Assembly (NCBI RefSeq): GCF_004115925.1 | Contig: NZ_SDDX01000013.1 | Coordinates: 124,001-188,000 of the forward strand | Source: Lelliottia nimipressuralis | GTDB lineage: Bacteria; Pseudomonadota; Gammaproteobacteria; Enterobacterales; Enterobacteriaceae | Direction of reading: 5' to 3' | DNA length: 64,000 nucleotides | In this document: one piece after another, positions 43,014 to 56,342 of the stretch | How the letters are laid out: each line of letters starts with the position of its first letter | How positions within the stretch are numbered: position 1 is the stretch's first letter | The notes under the pieces: generated by a model | Told to the model about the DNA's origin: nothing | What the model saw: only the letters and a program-made list of their open reading frames with translations | Databases searched by the model: none | Made by a program: the position numbers and the translations under genes

Positions 43014-46000
43014 TTACTTGTTAATCTGCGCGTGCATTTCCTGCACCGAAATCACTTTCTCGGTGGCATCTGCGTTCAGCGCCATGGCTGTCGCGAAACC
43101 GCCGTTCAGGGTGGTGTCGTAATGCACTTTGTACTGCAGCGCGCTGCGGCGAATCAGCTTGGAGTCTTCAATCGCCTGACGACCTGCGGTGGTGTTGATG
43201 ATGTAGGTGTACTCGCCATTCTTGATACGGTCCTGAATGTGCGGACGACCTTCATGCACCTTGTTGACCAGACGCGGGTTGATACCGGCTTCACCCAGTA
43301 CGATAGCCGTACCGTGGGTGGCATCCAGTTCAAAGCCCTGTTTCAGCAGTTTCGCGGCCAGGTCAACCACACGTTCTTTATCCCCTTCACGCACGGAGAG
43401 CAGCGCGCGGCCCTGCTTTCTCATGGTTGAGCTGCTGCCCAGCTGCGCCTTGGCGAAAGCTTCTGCGAAGGTACGACCAACACCCATAACTTCACCGGTG
43501 GAGCGCATTTCTGGCCCTAACAGCGGGTCAACGCCCGGGAATTTGTTGAACGGCAGCACCACCTCTTTCACCGAGTAGTACGGTGGGATGATCTCTTTGG
43601 TGACGCCCTGCTGGGTCAGCGTCTGGCCCGCCATCACGCGCGCCGCCACTTTCGCCAGCGGGATACCGGTGGCTTTGGAGACGAACGGTACGGTACGTGC
43701 CGCACGCGGGTTAACTTCAATCAGATAGACTTCGTTGTCTTTCACCGCGAACTGGACGTTCATCAAACCGCGTACCTGCAGCTCGAAGGCCAGCTTCTGC
43801 ACCTGCTGGCGCATGACATCCTGAATTTCCTGACTCAGGGTGTAGGCTGGCAGAGAACATGCGGAGTCACCGGAGTGTACGCCTGCCTGTTCGATGTGCT
43901 CCATGATGCCACCAATCAACACCATTTCGCCGTCGCAGATGGCATCCACGTCCACTTCTACCGCGTCGTCGAGGAAGCGGTCGAGCAGCACTGGCGCATC
44001 GTTAGAGACGCTCACCGCCGTCTGGAAGTAGCGACGCAGGTCGGCTTCGTCGTAGACGATTTCCATCGCACGGCCGCCCAGCACGTAGGACGGGCGCACC
44101 ACCAGCGGATAACCAATCTCTTTCGCTTTCTCAACGGCCATCTCAATCGCAGTGACGGTGGCGTTCGCCGGTTGTTTCAGCTTCAGACGGTCTACCGCCT
44201 GCTGGAAACGCTCGCGGTCTTCTGCGCGGTCAATCGCATCCGGGCTGGTGCCGATAACCGGTACGCCTGCCGCTTCCAGCGCGCGCGCCAGTTTCAGCGG
44301 GGTCTGGCCGCCGTACTGCACGATTACGCCCTTCGGCTTCTCGATGCGCACGATTTCCAGCACGTCTTCCAGGGTCACCGGCTCGAAATAGAGGCGGTCA
44401 GAGGTGTCGTAGTCGGTCGATACCGTTTCCGGGTTACAGTTGACCATGATGGTCTCGTAACCGTCTTCACGCAGCGCCAGAGAGGCGTGTACGCAGCAGT
44501 AGTCAAACTCTATGCCCTGGCCGATACGGTTTGGACCGCCGCCCAGCACCATGATTTTGTCGCGGTCTACGGACGGATTCGCTTCGCACTCGTCTTCATA
44601 AGTGGAGTACATGTAGGCGGTGTCAGTTGCGAACTCGGCGGCGCAGGTGTCCACGCGTTTGTAGACCGGGTGCAGGTTATACTGGTCACGCAGCTTGCGG
44701 ATTTCGGATTCACGCACACCCGCCAGTTTAGCCAGACGCGCATCGGCAAAGCCTTTACGCTTCAGCATACGCAGGAAGTCCGCGTCGAGACCGGTGATGC
44801 CCATCTCAGCCACTTTCTCTTCCAGACGCACCAGCTCTTCAATTTGCACCAGGAACCAGCGGTCGATGTTGGTCAGGTTGAAGACGCCATCCACAGAGAG
44901 GCCCGCGCGGAACGCATCGGCGATGTACCAGATACGCTCAGCGCCTGCGTCTTTCAGTTCACGACGGATTTTGGTCAGCGCTTCCGGGTCATCGAGGCTC
45001 ACTTTCGGGTCGAAGCCCATTGCGCCCACTTCCAGGCCACGCAGCGCTTTCTGCAGGGATTCCTGCTGAGTGCGGCCAATCGCCATCACTTCGCCGACGG
45101 ATTTCATCTGGGTCGTCAGACGGTCGTTTGCGCCCGCGAATTTCTCGAAGTTAAAGCGAGGAATTTTGGTCACAACATAGTCGATAGACGGCTCAAACGA
45201 CGCCGGAGTGCGGCCACCGGTGATGTCGTTCATCAGCTCATCGAGGGTGTAACCTACCGCCAGTTTCGCCGCCACTTTCGCAATCGGGAAGCCGGTCGCT
45301 TTGGATGCCAGCGCTGAGGAACGTGAAACGCGCGGGTTCATTTCGATAACAATCAGGCGACCGTTTTTCGGGTTCACGGAGAACTGCACGTTAGAACCGC
45401 CGGTTTCGACGCCGATTTCACGCAGTACCGCCATCGAGGCGTTACGCATGATTTGATACTCTTTGTCGGTCAGCGTCTGGGCTGGTGCGACGGTGATGGA
45501 GTCACCGGTGTGGATGCCCATCGCATCGAAGTTTTCGATAGAGCAGACGATGATGCAGTTGTCGTTTTTATCACGCACCACTTCCATCTCGTACTCTTTC
45601 CAGCCAATCAGCGACTCATCAATCAGCAGCTCTTTGGTTGGGGAAAGATCCAGACCGCGTTCGCAAATCTCTTCGAACTCTTCACGGTTGTAAGCGATAC
45701 CGCCGCCGGTGCCGCCCATGGTGAAGGACGGACGGATGATGCATGGATAGCCTACGTCAGCGGCAACCGCCAGCGCTTCTTCCATGGTGTGTGCGATGCC
45801 GGAGCGCGCGGTGTCGAGGCCGATTTTTTTCATCGCCACGTCGAAACGGCGGCGGTCTTCGGCTTTATCAATCGCGTCGGCGGTGGCACCAATCATGGTC
45901 ACACCGAATTCCGCCAGCACGCCCTGACGTTCCAGTTCCAGCGCGCAGTTCAGCGCGGTCTGACCGCCCATGGTTGGCAGTACGGCGTCCGGACGCTCTT

Positions 46001-46238
46001 TTTCGATGATTTTGCGCACCACTTCCCAGTGAATCGGCTCGATGTAGGTCGCATCGGCCATTTCCGGGTCGGTCATGATAGTGGCTGGGTTAGAGTTCAC
46101 CAGGATTACGCGGTAACCCTCTTCGCGCAGGGCTTTACACGCCTGTGCGCCGGAGTAGTCGAATTCGCAGGCCTGGCCGATGACAATCGGACCAGCGCCA
46201 AGGATCAGGATGCTTTTTATATCTGTACGTTTTGGCAT
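43014..46238 (-). CDS. carB: Carbamoyl-phosphate synthase large subunit
   Basis: CarB makes carbamoyl phosphate from bicarbonate, ammonia (from CarA) and two ATP, feeding arginine and pyrimidine synthesis. The 1074-residue protein has two homologous ATP-grasp halves (starting near [22 protein letters not shown] and [19 protein letters not shown]), an oligomerisation domain and a C-terminal allosteric domain. It is one residue longer than E. coli CarB. It lies 18 nt downstream of carA. Confidence 0.97.
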   Translation of the reverse strand: MPKRTDIKSILILGAGPIVIGQACEFDYSGAQACKALREEGYRVILVNSNPATIMTDPEMADATYIEPIHWEVVRKIIEKERPDAVLPTMGGQTALNCALELERQGVLAEFGVTMIGATADAIDKAEDRRRFDVAMKKIGLDTARSGIAHTMEEALAVAADVGYPCIIRPSFTMGGTGGGIAYNREEFEEICERGLDLSPTKELLIDESLIGWKEYEMEVVRDKNDNCIIVCSIENFDAMGIHTGDSITVAPAQTLTDKEYQIMRNASMAVLREIGVETGGSNVQFSVNPKNGRLIVIEMNPRVSRSSALASKATGFPIAKVAAKLAVGYTLDELMNDITGGRTPASFEPSIDYVVTKIPRFNFEKFAGANDRLTTQMKSVGEVMAIGRTQQESLQKALRGLEVGAMGFDPKVSLDDPEALTKIRRELKDAGAERIWYIADAFRAGLSVDGVFNLTNIDRWFLVQIEELVRLEEKVAEMGITGLDADFLRMLKRKGFADARLAKLAGVRESEIRKLRDQYNLHPVYKRVDTCAAEFATDTAYMYSTYEDECEANPSVDRDKIMVLGGGPNRIGQGIEFDYCCVHASLALREDGYETIMVNCNPETVSTDYDTSDRLYFEPVTLEDVLEIVRIEKPKGVIVQYGGQTPLKLARALEAAGVPVIGTSPDAIDRAEDRERFQQAVDRLKLKQPANATVTAIEMAVEKAKEIGYPLVVRPSYVLGGRAMEIVYDEADLRRYFQTAVSVSNDAPVLLDRFLDDAVEVDVDAICDGEMVLIGGIMEHIEQAGVHSGDSACSLPAYTLSQEIQDVMRQQVQKLAFELQVRGLMNVQFAVKDNEVYLIEVNPRAARTVPFVSKATGIPLAKVAARVMAGQTLTQQGVTKEIIPPYYSVKEVVLPFNKFPGVDPLLGPEMRSTGEVMGVGRTFAEAFAKAQLGSSSTMRKQGRALLSVREGDKERVVDLAAKLLKQGFELDATHGTAIVLGEAGINPRLVNKVHEGRPHIQDRIKNGEYTYIINTTAGRQAIEDSKLIRRSALQYKVHYDTTLNGGFATAMALNADATEKVISVQEMHAQINK

Positions 46239-46256
46239 GGTGTTCTCGGCTCCTGA

Positions 46257-47405
46257 TTATTTAGCGGTCTGACGGTATTGCTCGATAAGTTCGATGAAGT
46301 GATCGAACAGCGGCGCGGCATCGTGCGGGCCTGGGCTGGCTTCCGGGTGACCCTGGAAGCTGAACGCCGGTTTGTCGGTGCGATGGATACCCTGCAGGGT
46401 ATGGTCGAACAGCGACTTGTGGGTGACGCGCAGGTTGGCGGGCATTGACGCCTCATCCACCGCAAAACCGTGGTTTTGTGCGGTAATCATCACCGTGTTG
46501 TTGTCGATATCTTTCACCGGGTGGTTTCCACCGTGGTGGCCGAACTTCATCTTGATGGTTTTCGCACCGCTCGCCAGCGCCAGCAGCTGATGGCCGAGGC
46601 AGATGCCAAATACCGGAATATCGGTTTCGAGGAAGCGTTTAATCGCTTCAATCGCATAATCACACGGTGCCGGGTCACCCGGGCCGTTGGAGAGGAAGAT
46701 GCCGTCCGGATTCATCGCCAGCACGTCTTCGGCCGGGGTTTTCGCCGGAACGACTGTCAGTCGGCAGCCGCGATCCACCAGCATGCGCAGGATGTTGCGC
46801 TTCGCGCCGTAGTCGTAAGCCACCACGTGGAACGGCAGCTCGTCTTCTTTTTTGGCTTCTGGCAGTTCACCTGCCAGCGTCCAGCTCCCCTGGGTCCAGC
46901 TGTAGGCTTCCGCTGTGGTCACTTCTTTCGCCAGATCCATTCCGTTCAGGCCAGGGAAGGCTTTCGCTTTTTCCTGCGCCAGTGCCGCATCCAGGTTGTC
47001 GCCTGCGATGATGCAGCCGTTCTGTGCGCCCTTCTCGCGCAGCAAACGGGTCAGCTTACGGGTATCGATATCGGCAATCGCCACGATGTTGTGACGCTTC
47101 AGGTAAGAAGAGAGGTCTTCAGTATTGCGGTAGTTGCTGGCAATCAGCGGCAGGTCGCGAATAATCAGACCTTGCGCGTGAACCTGAGAGGATTCTGCAT
47201 CGGCTTCGTTGGTGCCGACATTACCAATATGAGGATAAGTAAGGGTGACGATTTGGCGGGAATAGGAAGGATCAGTGAGGATTTCTTGATAACCGGTCAT
47301 TGAAGTATTGAAAACGACTTCCCCAACCGCCGAACCTGTTGCCCCTATGGCCCGACCGATAAACTGGGTTCCGTCTTCCAGAACCAATAGCGCTGACTTA
47401 ATCAA
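46257..47405 (-). CDS. carA: Carbamoyl-phosphate synthase small subunit
   Basis: This glutaminase subunit supplies ammonia to CarB. It is a class I amidotransferase domain with nucleophile Cys in [10 protein letters not shown] and the catalytic His in the C-terminal part. The start is a TTG at 47405 with GGAGG 8 nt upstream, giving 382 residues ([14 protein letters not shown] after the initiator), as in E. coli, which also uses TTG. A longer in-frame reading begins within the promoter leader and is not supported. Confidence 0.96.
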   Translation of the reverse strand: MIKSALLVLEDGTQFIGRAIGATGSAVGEVVFNTSMTGYQEILTDPSYSRQIVTLTYPHIGNVGTNEADAESSQVHAQGLIIRDLPLIASNYRNTEDLSSYLKRHNIVAIADIDTRKLTRLLREKGAQNGCIIAGDNLDAALAQEKAKAFPGLNGMDLAKEVTTAEAYSWTQGSWTLAGELPEAKKEDELPFHVVAYDYGAKRNILRMLVDRGCRLTVVPAKTPAEDVLAMNPDGIFLSNGPGDPAPCDYAIEAIKRFLETDIPVFGICLGHQLLALASGAKTIKMKFGHHGGNHPVKDIDNNTVMITAQNHGFAVDEASMPANLRVTHKSLFDHTLQGIHRTDKPAFSFQGHPEASPGPHDAAPLFDHFIELIEQYRQTAK

Positions 47406-47439
47406 AACACCCTCCAGAGAATATTCACTCACTTTATCT

Positions 47440-47482
47440 GCATATTAATTCACAACGGCGTTATGAATCAATGCAAATTTGT
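47440..47482 (-). promoter_or_regulatory. carAB P2 promoter with ArgR boxes
   Basis: On the minus strand, TTGCATTGATTCATAA and GTGAATTAATATGCAG are two imperfect palindromes resembling ARG boxes about 20 bp apart. They overlap a TTGATT...TAATAT promoter about 40 nt before the carA start. The arrangement matches the arginine-repressed P2 promoter of E. coli. Confidence 0.7.
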
Positions 47483-47510
47483 TTCCCGCGGATTTTCGGC
47501 AAACGGCGGC

Positions 47511-47539
47511 ATTCTGGGGATTTAGAGGGGTAAAGTCAA
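47511..47539 (-). promoter_or_regulatory. carAB P1 promoter (pyrimidine-controlled)
   Basis: The minus strand reads TTGACT (47534-47539), a 17-bp spacer, then CAGAAT (47511-47516). The start region reads GCCGCCGTTTGCC, which agrees with the E. coli P1 initiation region. Confidence 0.75.
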
Positions 47540-47625
47540 CTCAAAATGGCTTTTTTGTTTATTATTTTACGCAGCTTTGGCGTTTAACGGAGTTTAAGCC
47601 ATAAAAAGATCAACAAAATCACGTT

Positions 47626-47641
47626 AGAAAACGTTTGTACG
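47626..47641. promoter_or_regulatory. Putative PurR box upstream of carAB P1
   Basis: AGAAAACGTTTGTACG is close to the PurR consensus ACGCAAACGTTTTCGT read on the other strand. It lies about 90 bp upstream of P1. E. coli carAB has a PurR site in this region. Confidence 0.6.
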
Positions 47642-47776
47642 CTGAGTTTAGTGAGATTTGATGAGGTAGCACAACAAAAACCAGACCAAATGGTCAAAAT
47701 TTACAGTGCGATAACACAAAAAAGAGAGATAACTGTAACTTTACTCAACAATATTACGAAATACACTTCAAACTGG

Positions 47777-47806
47777 AAAAATAAAAGGGCAATAAAATAT
47801 TACCCT
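47777..47806 (-). terminator. Rho-independent terminator of dapB
   Basis: The minus strand has AGGGTAATA-TTT-TATTGCCCT followed by TTTATTTTT, about 55 nt past the dapB stop. Confidence 0.8.
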
Positions 47807-47859
47807 GTGCAATCAATCAATTAAGACTGCAATAACCACATCACGATGGGTAATAACAC

Positions 47860-48696
<837 letters not shown>

Positions 48697-48877
48697 TTAA
48701 AAGTATGTAAATCGTTTTCAGATTAACCAGCCTGTGACGAAGCCGCTATCTTAAAACGCCGATAATTAGAATTTTATGATAAACAGGCGGCAGTATCAGT
48801 AAAAGACATGAGGATCAGCGAAAACCGCATGATTCACGCAAAGGGTGGAACTGTCGGGTTCATCACAGGGAATCAGA

Positions 48878-48912
48878 CAAAAAAATGCCGGTCTCTTTCG
48901 GGACCGGCATTT
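48878..48912 (-). terminator. Rho-independent terminator of the ribF-ispH operon
   Basis: On the minus strand ATGCCGGTC-CCGAAAGA-GACCGGCAT is followed by TTTTTTG, beginning about 15 nt after the ispH stop. Confidence 0.85.
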
Positions 48913-48927
48913 TCTAAACAGAGAGGA

Positions 48928-49878
48928 TTATTCGACTTCTTTCGCGTCGATGCGCAGCTCTTTCGGCACTTCAAAGACGATATTCTCTTCGCGACCTTCC
49001 AGCGGCACCGCTTCGCCGCCGCCCAGCTCCTGCAAACGCTTAATCACATTTTGCACCAGAATGTCCGGCGCGGAGGCACCGGCGGTCACGCCGACACAGG
49101 TTGCGTTTTTAACCCACGCTTCCTGAATGTCGGTGGCGTCATCAATCAGAAACGCGGTTTTCCCCATACGCTGCGCCAGTTCGGCCAGACGGTTGGAGTT
49201 GGAAGAGTTTTTGGAACCGACCACCAGCACCACATCAGCCTGCTCGGCCAGTGCGCGCACCGCTTCCTGACGGTTGGTGGTGGCGTAGCAGATGTCATCT
49301 TTGCGCGGCCCGACGATTTTCGGGAACCGACTGCGCAGGGCGTCGATGACATCAGAGGTGTCGTCTACCGAGAGCGTCGTCTGGGTCATGAACGACAGGC
49401 GCGCTTCGTTTTTCACTTCAAGCGACAGCACATCGTCCGGCGACTCAACCAGGTACATTCCCCCTTCCGGGTTGCTGTACTGGCCCATCGTGCCTTCCAC
49501 TTCCGGGTGGCCGGCGTGGCCAATCAGAATCGACTCTTCACCACGACGGCTGGCACGGGCGACTTCCATATGCACTTTGGTCACCAACGGACAGGTGGCG
49601 TCGAAGACCGTCAGGTCACGACTTTTCGCTTCGTTACGCACCGCCTGCGAGACGCCGTGCGCCGAGAAGATCAGGATCGCGCCGTCAGGCACTTCACTGA
49701 TCTGCTCGATAAAGATCGCGCCGCGCTCGCGCAGGCTGTCTACCACATAGCGGTTGTGGACCACTTCGTGACGGACATAAATCGGCGCGCCGTAAATTTC
49801 CAGCGCGTTTTCAACAATGCTGATAGCGCGGTCTACTCCGGCACAAAAACCGCGCGGGTTAGCCAACAGGATCTGCAT
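48928..49878 (-). CDS. ispH: 4-hydroxy-3-methylbut-2-enyl diphosphate reductase
   Basis: This is the final enzyme of the MEP pathway, yielding IPP and DMAPP with a [4Fe-4S] cluster. It has 316 residues. Cys12 ([11 protein letters not shown]) and the conserved cysteines in [12 protein letters not shown] and [13 protein letters not shown] are present. It is the last gene of ribF-ileS-lspA-fkpB-ispH, and its start lies 20 nt inside fkpB. Confidence 0.96.
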   Translation of the reverse strand: MQILLANPRGFCAGVDRAISIVENALEIYGAPIYVRHEVVHNRYVVDSLRERGAIFIEQISEVPDGAILIFSAHGVSQAVRNEAKSRDLTVFDATCPLVTKVHMEVARASRRGEESILIGHAGHPEVEGTMGQYSNPEGGMYLVESPDDVLSLEVKNEARLSFMTQTTLSVDDTSDVIDALRSRFPKIVGPRKDDICYATTNRQEAVRALAEQADVVLVVGSKNSSNSNRLAELAQRMGKTAFLIDDATDIQEAWVKNATCVGVTAGASAPDILVQNVIKRLQELGGGEAVPLEGREENIVFEVPKELRIDAKEVE

Positions 49879-50329
49879 TTACTTCCTCCAGCGCCGGGTC
49901 GATCTCCAGCACTTCAACATCAAAATGGACGGTACGCCCGGCCAGCGGATGGTTGAAATCAACGGTGATGGAATCGCCATTAATTTCACGGATCACGCCA
50001 GGCATTTCGCTGCCGTCCATAGCGGTAAAGAGCATAATCGCGCCGATTTCCGGCTCGCCCGCGTCCATGAATTCACGGCGCGAGAAATACTGGATCAGAT
50101 CCGGGGTTGGCACGCCAAACGCCGCATCAGGCTCGAGAGAGAAGGCTTTTTTCTCCCCCTCTTTCAGCCCAAGCAACTGCTGCTCCAGACCTTCCGAAAG
50201 AGAGGTGTCACCCAGGCGGAACAGCGCAGGTTTGCCGTTATTGCGGGTCGATTCCGCAGTGGAACCGTCGTCCAGTTTCAGCGTGAAATGGACCAGCACC
50301 GCGCTATTGCTCTGTATGGATTTTGACAT
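49859..50329 (-). CDS. fkpB: FKBP-type peptidyl-prolyl isomerase (SlpA)
   Basis: This is a cytoplasmic FKBP-type isomerase and chaperone with an inserted-in-flap domain. It has 156 residues against 149 in E. coli. The extra residues are a C-terminal tail (EEVNADPVG) that overlaps ispH. N-terminal [17 protein letters not shown] matches the family. Confidence 0.94.
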   Translation of the reverse strand: MSKSIQSNSAVLVHFTLKLDDGSTAESTRNNGKPALFRLGDTSLSEGLEQQLLGLKEGEKKAFSLEPDAAFGVPTPDLIQYFSRREFMDAGEPEIGAIMLFTAMDGSEMPGVIREINGDSITVDFNHPLAGRTVHFDVEVLEIDPALEEVNADPVG

Positions 50330-50359
50330 GCCGATTTGCTCGCTTGTTTTGCCTCAACG

Positions 50360-50432
50360 GTTTGCCCGGTGGCGCCTGGCTTCCGGGCTGACGCGAGGCA
50401 CATATTCTGTAGGCCGGGTTACACCCGGCCTT
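50360..50432. repeat. REP-like palindromes between lspA and fkpB
   Basis: GGCCGGGTTACACCCGGCC (50412-50430) is a clear palindrome. A second, imperfect one (CCCGGTGGCG...CTTCCGGG, about 50366-50388) lies beside it. They sit inside the operon and may partly separate fkpB-ispH expression. Confidence 0.55.
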
Positions 50433-50437
50433 TACAT

Positions 50438-50938
50438 TTACGCCTGCTCTTTCGCTGCGGGTTTAGGCAAGAAACCTTCCAGCACAATCAACGCGGCACC
50501 GATGCAAATTGCGCTATCAGCCAGGTTGAAGGTAGCGAAGTGCCAGTCACCGACGTAGAAGTCGATCATATCGACCACAAAGCCGTGCCACAGACGGTCA
50601 AACAGGTTACCCAGCGCACCGCCAATGATCAGCGCGTAGGCGATGTTGGTCAGCTTCTGCGTCGCTTTTGAACGATACATTAGCACCGCGAGGATCACGC
50701 AGATACCGATAGCGATACCTGCGAAGAACCAGCGCTGCCAACCGCCGCTGTCGGCGAGGAAGCTGAACGCCGCGCCGTAGTTGCGCGCGTAATGCAGATT
50801 AAGTGACGGGAACAGCGGAACCGTATCCCCCAGAGCAAAGTTCTGGAGGATCAGGAACTTGCTGCCCAGATCAATAATCAGTACGACGACGACCAGCCAC
50901 AGCCAGCGCAGTCCTGTTGCACAGAGACATTTACTCAT
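50438..50938 (-). CDS. lspA: Signal peptidase II
   Basis: This is an inner-membrane aspartyl protease that removes signal peptides from lipoproteins after diacylglyceryl transfer. It has 166 residues with four membrane segments. Catalytic Asp123 ([11 protein letters not shown]) and Asp141 (FNLADSAI) are at family positions. It shares one base with the ileS stop. It is the target of globomycin in E. coli. Confidence 0.96.
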   Translation of the reverse strand: MSKCLCATGLRWLWLVVVVLIIDLGSKFLILQNFALGDTVPLFPSLNLHYARNYGAAFSFLADSGGWQRWFFAGIAIGICVILAVLMYRSKATQKLTNIAYALIIGGALGNLFDRLWHGFVVDMIDFYVGDWHFATFNLADSAICIGAALIVLEGFLPKPAAKEQA

Positions 50939-53754
50939 CAGGCAAACTTACGTTTTTCGCCATCACCGGCGATGTTGCTGACACAGCGTCCACAGATATC
51001 TGCGTGTTCCGCCACCTGGCCAATATCGTTGGTGTAATGCCAGCAGCGCGGACATTTCTCACCTTCGGCTTTGCTCAGCGCCACCTTCAGCCCTTTGAGC
51101 AGCTCGCTCTGCTGGGCATCGGCAGTCGCCTGTGCATAATCGGCAACGCTGGCACCTGAGGTCAACAGGACAAATCGCAATTCATCGCCCAGCGCCGTCA
51201 GTTTCGCCGCCAGCTCAGGTTCGGCGTACAGGGTCACTGCCGCTTCCAGAGAGCCACCGACTTTCTTGTCAGCACGCGCCTGTTCGATAACCTTGTTCAC
51301 TTCGCCACGCACTTTCAGCAGCTCGTCCCAGAAGGTATCGTTCATGGCTTCAGTCTCAGCCAGACCAAACAGGCCAGTGTACCATTCGCCGGTGAAGACG
51401 TACTTCTCGCGCTCGCCTGGCAGGTAGCCCCAGATTTCGTCTGCGGTGAAGGACATGATCGGTGCCATCCAGCGAACCAGCGCTTCTGCGATGTGATACA
51501 GCGCAGTCTGGCAGCTGCGACGCGCCACGCTGTCTGCTTTCGCGGTGTACTGGCGGTCTTTAATGATGTCGAGGTAGAACGAGCCCATCTCGATGGAGCA
51601 GAAACGCATCAGGCGCTGCACCACTTCGTGGAAGTCGTAAGACTCGTAGGCTTTCAGAATGTCTTCCTGCGCCGCTTGCGCGCAGCCCACAGCCCAACGA
51701 TCCAGCACGACCATCTCTTCCGGTTTCACCATGTCTTTGACCGGGTCGAAACCGTTCAGGTTAGCGAGCAGGAAGCGCGCGGTGTTACGGATACGACGAT
51801 AGCTGTCGGCAGCACGTTTGAGGATCTCATCGGAAACCGCCATTTCGCCGGTGTAGTCCGTAGAGGCCACCCACAGACGCAGAATGTCCGCGCCCAGTTT
51901 GTTCATCACATCCTGCGGAGAAACGGTGTTACCGATGGATTTGGACATCTTGCGTCCCTGACCATCTACGGTAAAGCCGTGCGTCAGAACCTGACGGTAT
52001 GGCGCTTTACCTTTCATCGCGGTGGAGATCATCAGAGATGACATGAACCAGCCGCGGTGTTGGTCAGAACCTTCCAGGTACATATCCGCCGCATGGCCAT
52101 AGAACTCAGGGCGCACATCCACTACAGAAGAGTGGGTAGAGCCGGAGTCGAACCATACGTCGAGGGTGTCTGGTACTTTCTCGTAGTTGGCCGCGTCATC
52201 GCCCAGGATCTCTTTCGAGTCCAGATCCCACCACGCCTGGATGCCATCCACTTCAACGCGTTTGGCGACTTCTTCCATCAGCTCCAGCGAGCGAGGGTGC
52301 AGCTCCTGCGTCTCTTTATGAACGAACAGGGACATCGGTACGCCCCAGGTACGCTGACGGGAGATACACCAGTCAGGGCGGTTAGCGACCATGGATTCGA
52401 TACGCGCCTGGCCCCAGTCTGGGATCCACTGCACGCCTTTGATCTCTTTCAGAGACTGCTCGCGCAGGCCTTTCTGATCCATGCTGATGAACCACTGCGG
52501 GGTCGCACGGAAGATGATTGGCGACTTGTGACGCCAGCAGCACGGATAGCTGTGCTGCATCTTCTCAACGTGCAGCAGAGCACCGCTGGTGCGCAGCATG
52601 TCGACAATGATGTCGTTCGCTTTAAAGACGTTGATACCGTCCAGCGCCGGGTAGGTGCCTGGCAGGTATGCGCCGTCTGGCCCGACCGGGTTTGCGATTT
52701 CCAGACAGTATTTCAGGCTGATGTTGTAGTCATCCGGGCCATGGCCACCGGCGGTGTGTACCGCACCGGTACCAGCGTCCAGCGTAACGTGATCGCCAAG
52801 AATGGCCGGCACGTCGAAATCGAGGAACGGGTGTTTGAAACGCATCAGCTCAAGCTCAGCGCCGTTCACGGTGCCCAGCACGGTGTATTCGCTGATGTTT
52901 GCGCGTTTCAGGACGCTCTCAACCAGATCTTTAGCCAGAATCACCGCCTGGCCTTCAACCTGTACCAGCGCGTAATCGAAGTCCGCAGACAGGGAGATTG
53001 CGCGGTTCGCAGGCAGGGTCCACGGGGTAGTGGTCCAGATAACCAGGGAAATTGGGCCGTTGACGGAGGTCACGCCGAATTTCGCTTTCACTGCGTCCTG
53101 ATCTACCGCGTGGAACGCCACGTCGATAGACGGAGAGGTTTTGTCGTAATATTCCACTTCCGCTTCTGCCAGCGCAGAACGGCAGTCAACGCACCAGTGC
53201 ACAGGCTTCGCGCCTTTATGCAGATGGCCGTTACCGATGATTTTGCCCAGAGCGCGAATGATGTTGGCTTCAGTTTTGAAGTCCATCGTCAGGTATGGAC
53301 GAGACCAGTCGCCCAGCACGCCCAGACGGATGAAGTCTTTACGCTGACCATCAACCTGCGCGGCCGCGTATTCGCGACATTTTGCACGAAACTCGGCGGC
53401 GGTGAATTTCTCACCAGGCTTGCCGTATTCCTGCTCCACTTTCAGCTCGATCGGCAGACCGTGGCAGTCCCAGCCCGGAACGTAAGGCGAGTCAAAACCG
53501 GTGAGTCCTTTGGACTTCACGATAATGTCTTTCAGAATCTTGTTTACAGAGTGACCAATATGAATGCTGCCATTCGCATATGGAGGGCCATCATGCAGAA
53601 TGAAGGTTTTTTTGCCTTTTTTGGCTGCACGGATGATGCCGTACAGGTCATCATCGGTCCAACGCGCCAGCATTCCCGGTTCACGCTTGGCGAGATCGCC
53701 GCGCATCGGGAACCCTGTTTCCGGCAAATTCAGGGTTGATTTATAGTCACTCAT
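50938..53754 (-). CDS. ileS: Isoleucyl-tRNA synthetase
   Basis: This is a class I aminoacyl-tRNA synthetase with a CP1 editing domain. It has 938 residues as in E. coli. The HIGH motif is in [14 protein letters not shown] near residue 64 and KMSKS in [10 protein letters not shown] near 602. A C-terminal zinc finger (CPRCWHYT and CGRCVSN) is present, typical of the mupirocin-sensitive bacterial type. It lies between ribF and lspA. Confidence 0.97.
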   Translation of the reverse strand: MSDYKSTLNLPETGFPMRGDLAKREPGMLARWTDDDLYGIIRAAKKGKKTFILHDGPPYANGSIHIGHSVNKILKDIIVKSKGLTGFDSPYVPGWDCHGLPIELKVEQEYGKPGEKFTAAEFRAKCREYAAAQVDGQRKDFIRLGVLGDWSRPYLTMDFKTEANIIRALGKIIGNGHLHKGAKPVHWCVDCRSALAEAEVEYYDKTSPSIDVAFHAVDQDAVKAKFGVTSVNGPISLVIWTTTPWTLPANRAISLSADFDYALVQVEGQAVILAKDLVESVLKRANISEYTVLGTVNGAELELMRFKHPFLDFDVPAILGDHVTLDAGTGAVHTAGGHGPDDYNISLKYCLEIANPVGPDGAYLPGTYPALDGINVFKANDIIVDMLRTSGALLHVEKMQHSYPCCWRHKSPIIFRATPQWFISMDQKGLREQSLKEIKGVQWIPDWGQARIESMVANRPDWCISRQRTWGVPMSLFVHKETQELHPRSLELMEEVAKRVEVDGIQAWWDLDSKEILGDDAANYEKVPDTLDVWFDSGSTHSSVVDVRPEFYGHAADMYLEGSDQHRGWFMSSLMISTAMKGKAPYRQVLTHGFTVDGQGRKMSKSIGNTVSPQDVMNKLGADILRLWVASTDYTGEMAVSDEILKRAADSYRRIRNTARFLLANLNGFDPVKDMVKPEEMVVLDRWAVGCAQAAQEDILKAYESYDFHEVVQRLMRFCSIEMGSFYLDIIKDRQYTAKADSVARRSCQTALYHIAEALVRWMAPIMSFTADEIWGYLPGEREKYVFTGEWYTGLFGLAETEAMNDTFWDELLKVRGEVNKVIEQARADKKVGGSLEAAVTLYAEPELAAKLTALGDELRFVLLTSGASVADYAQATADAQQSELLKGLKVALSKAEGEKCPRCWHYTNDIGQVAEHADICGRCVSNIAGDGEKRKFA

Positions 53755-53791
53755 CAGATTCTCGGTTCCGTATTTAAAACTCGTTCAGGCA

Positions 53792-54730
53792 TTAAGCCGG
53801 GTTCGATAGCCCAAAAAATTCGCGGGCCGTTAACTCATCACGCGCAATTTGTGCTTTCAGCTCATCGAGCGAAGCAAATCGCTGCTCATCGCGTATTTTT
53901 TTACGCAGGATTACATCTATATGGCGACCGTAAAGGTCCATTACAACGTCAAGCAGATGCACTTCGAGCTGCTGACGCACACCTGCTACCGTTGGACGGG
54001 TGCCAATATTGGCCACGCCCGGCAACGGTTTATCACCCAGTCCGGTGACTTCTACCGCATACACCCCTTTTACCGGGGAAACCTGACGACGCAGCGGGAC
54101 GTTCGCCGTCGGGAAACCTATTGTGCGACCGAGTTCATCGCCATGCACGACCCGCCCGGAAATGGCAAACGGATGCCCTAACAGGTTCTCCGCCACGTCC
54201 AGCTGATCGTCGGCTAAGGCCATACGCACTGCCGTGCTGCTCACGCGCACGCCACCTTCGCAGAAGGTCATGGTGCTGGTGACATCAAAGCCATACTCCA
54301 GACCCGCCTTCTGTAATAACAAGAAATCGCCCTGACGACCAGCGCCGAAGCGGAAATCATCGCCCACGGCGAGAAACTGCACGCCCAGACGTTTTACCAG
54401 CAGATCGCCGACAAAATTTTGCGCCGTCAGTGCCGCAAAACGTCGGTCGAAGCGCACGCAAAGTACGTAGTCCACGCCGCATTCCGCCAGATAGCGCAAT
54501 TTTTCACGCAGGCGAGTTAAACGCGCGGGCGCTTTATCACCGGCAAACAGCTCCAGCGGCTGCGGTTCGAAAATCATCACCACGACCGGCAGCCCACGGG
54601 CCTCGCCCTCTTTACGCAATCCCTGCAACAGCGCCTGATGCCCACGATGCACGCCGTCGAAATTACCAATGGTCAGTACGCACCCGTGCGGGGCGTGACT
54701 GAGATTATGTATGCCGCGTATCAGCTTCAT
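53792..54730 (-). CDS. ribF: Bifunctional riboflavin kinase / FAD synthetase
   Basis: This enzyme converts riboflavin to FMN and then FAD. The N-terminal nucleotidyl transferase domain has TIGNFDGVHRGHQ. The C-terminal kinase domain shows GRTIGFPTANV. It has 312 residues, one fewer than E. coli. It is the first gene of the operon with ileS, 37 nt upstream of it. Confidence 0.96.
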   Translation of the reverse strand: MKLIRGIHNLSHAPHGCVLTIGNFDGVHRGHQALLQGLRKEGEARGLPVVVMIFEPQPLELFAGDKAPARLTRLREKLRYLAECGVDYVLCVRFDRRFAALTAQNFVGDLLVKRLGVQFLAVGDDFRFGAGRQGDFLLLQKAGLEYGFDVTSTMTFCEGGVRVSSTAVRMALADDQLDVAENLLGHPFAISGRVVHGDELGRTIGFPTANVPLRRQVSPVKGVYAVEVTGLGDKPLPGVANIGTRPTVAGVRQQLEVHLLDVVMDLYGRHIDVILRKKIRDEQRFASLDELKAQIARDELTAREFFGLSNPA

Positions 54731-55321
<591 letters not shown>

Positions 55322-55349
55322 TCGCCACTTGTTGTTGCTTGTTATAAAG

Positions 55350-55373
55350 AACCCGCTTAATGCGGGTTTTTTT
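55350..55373 (+). terminator. Rho-independent terminator of rpsT
   Basis: ACCCGC-TTAAT-GCGGGT is followed by six more T. It lies 30 nt after the rpsT stop and just ahead of the convergent nhaR stop. Confidence 0.85.
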
Positions 55374-55379
55374 ATTGGC

Positions 55380-56282
55380 TCATTTTGACGCTGGCGGCAT
55401 AAAGAGCGCCGAGTAGTCGCGGTTACAGATACGCTGGACCGCCGGATGCTGAATCATCCTTTCGGCAAAAATCGCGTGATACTCTTCCATCACGTTGTCC
55501 ACCCGCCCAATCTCTGTGACCCTGTCATCGGTGTACAGATCGTGCGCGTAAAGCGTTGGGGCGACGAAGATCGCGTTATGCGCTTCGCCAAAGGCTTTCA
55601 TGAGCGCCGCATCATCAAACTCTCCCAGAATCTCTACCTTCAGACCCTGCGAGTTAAACCAGTTCAGCAGCTTGCGGCCTAACATCGAACGTCGTCCCGG
55701 CACGAGCAGGCGTCGCTCCTCAAGGCAGGCAGGAAACGGTTTATCTGGCGGCGGATTGATGCACCAGAAGCTCACGCCGCATTCGCCAATCTTGACCGAG
55801 AACAGCCCTTCCTGTTGAGTAGAGTCTATCGGGCAGTCCGAGATGATGATGTCCAGCTTATGCTGGCTCAGCTGCTCCAGCAGCATCTCGTGCGTCGATT
55901 CAAAGCAGCGCAAATGGATCTGCTCATCTTCCACCACCGCCGCGTCCAGCACGCCGCTCACCAGCCGTTTAGACAGCGCATCCGCAACGCCCACATCAAA
56001 CAGCAGGTTTGACTCTTTGCGGTAGTTCACGATATCGAGCATCTCCTGGCTCAGGGTGAACATCTTATCCGCATAGCGAAAAACCAGTTCACCCAGTTCG
56101 CTCGGCTCAATACCCCGACCTTTACGCTTAAACAGCTTCCCCTGCAGGCGTTCTTCGAGTGCCTTTATCTGACCGGTAATGGTCTGGGGCGTCAGATAGA
56201 GCGCTTCTGCTGCGCCGACCACTGAGCCTTCTTTGTAGACGTGCCAGAAATAGTACAGATGGTTGTAATTGATGTGAGACAT
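55380..56282 (-). CDS. nhaR: LysR-type activator NhaR
   Basis: This is an Na+-responsive activator of nhaA and, in E. coli, also of osmC and pga. It has 300 residues with an N-terminal HTH ([26 protein letters not shown]) and a LysR effector domain. It lies 60 nt downstream of nhaA on the same strand, as in E. coli. Confidence 0.95.
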   Translation of the reverse strand: MSHINYNHLYYFWHVYKEGSVVGAAEALYLTPQTITGQIKALEERLQGKLFKRKGRGIEPSELGELVFRYADKMFTLSQEMLDIVNYRKESNLLFDVGVADALSKRLVSGVLDAAVVEDEQIHLRCFESTHEMLLEQLSQHKLDIIISDCPIDSTQQEGLFSVKIGECGVSFWCINPPPDKPFPACLEERRLLVPGRRSMLGRKLLNWFNSQGLKVEILGEFDDAALMKAFGEAHNAIFVAPTLYAHDLYTDDRVTEIGRVDNVMEEYHAIFAERMIQHPAVQRICNRDYSALFMPPASK

Positions 56283-56342
56283 AGCATTTCGCTCCCTGAG
56301 AGTATTGTCAGGAGAGGGCCTCTGCCCTCCCCCTTTTAACTG

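Noticed and set aside
43875..45317. 480-codon open frame opposite carB
   Set aside because: It is the same type of antisense shadow; carB is intact with full domain content.
52057..53739. 560-codon open frame opposite ileS
   Set aside because: It is a mirror of ileS codon usage, with no start signal and low-complexity Arg/Val/His/Gln composition typical of antisense frames.
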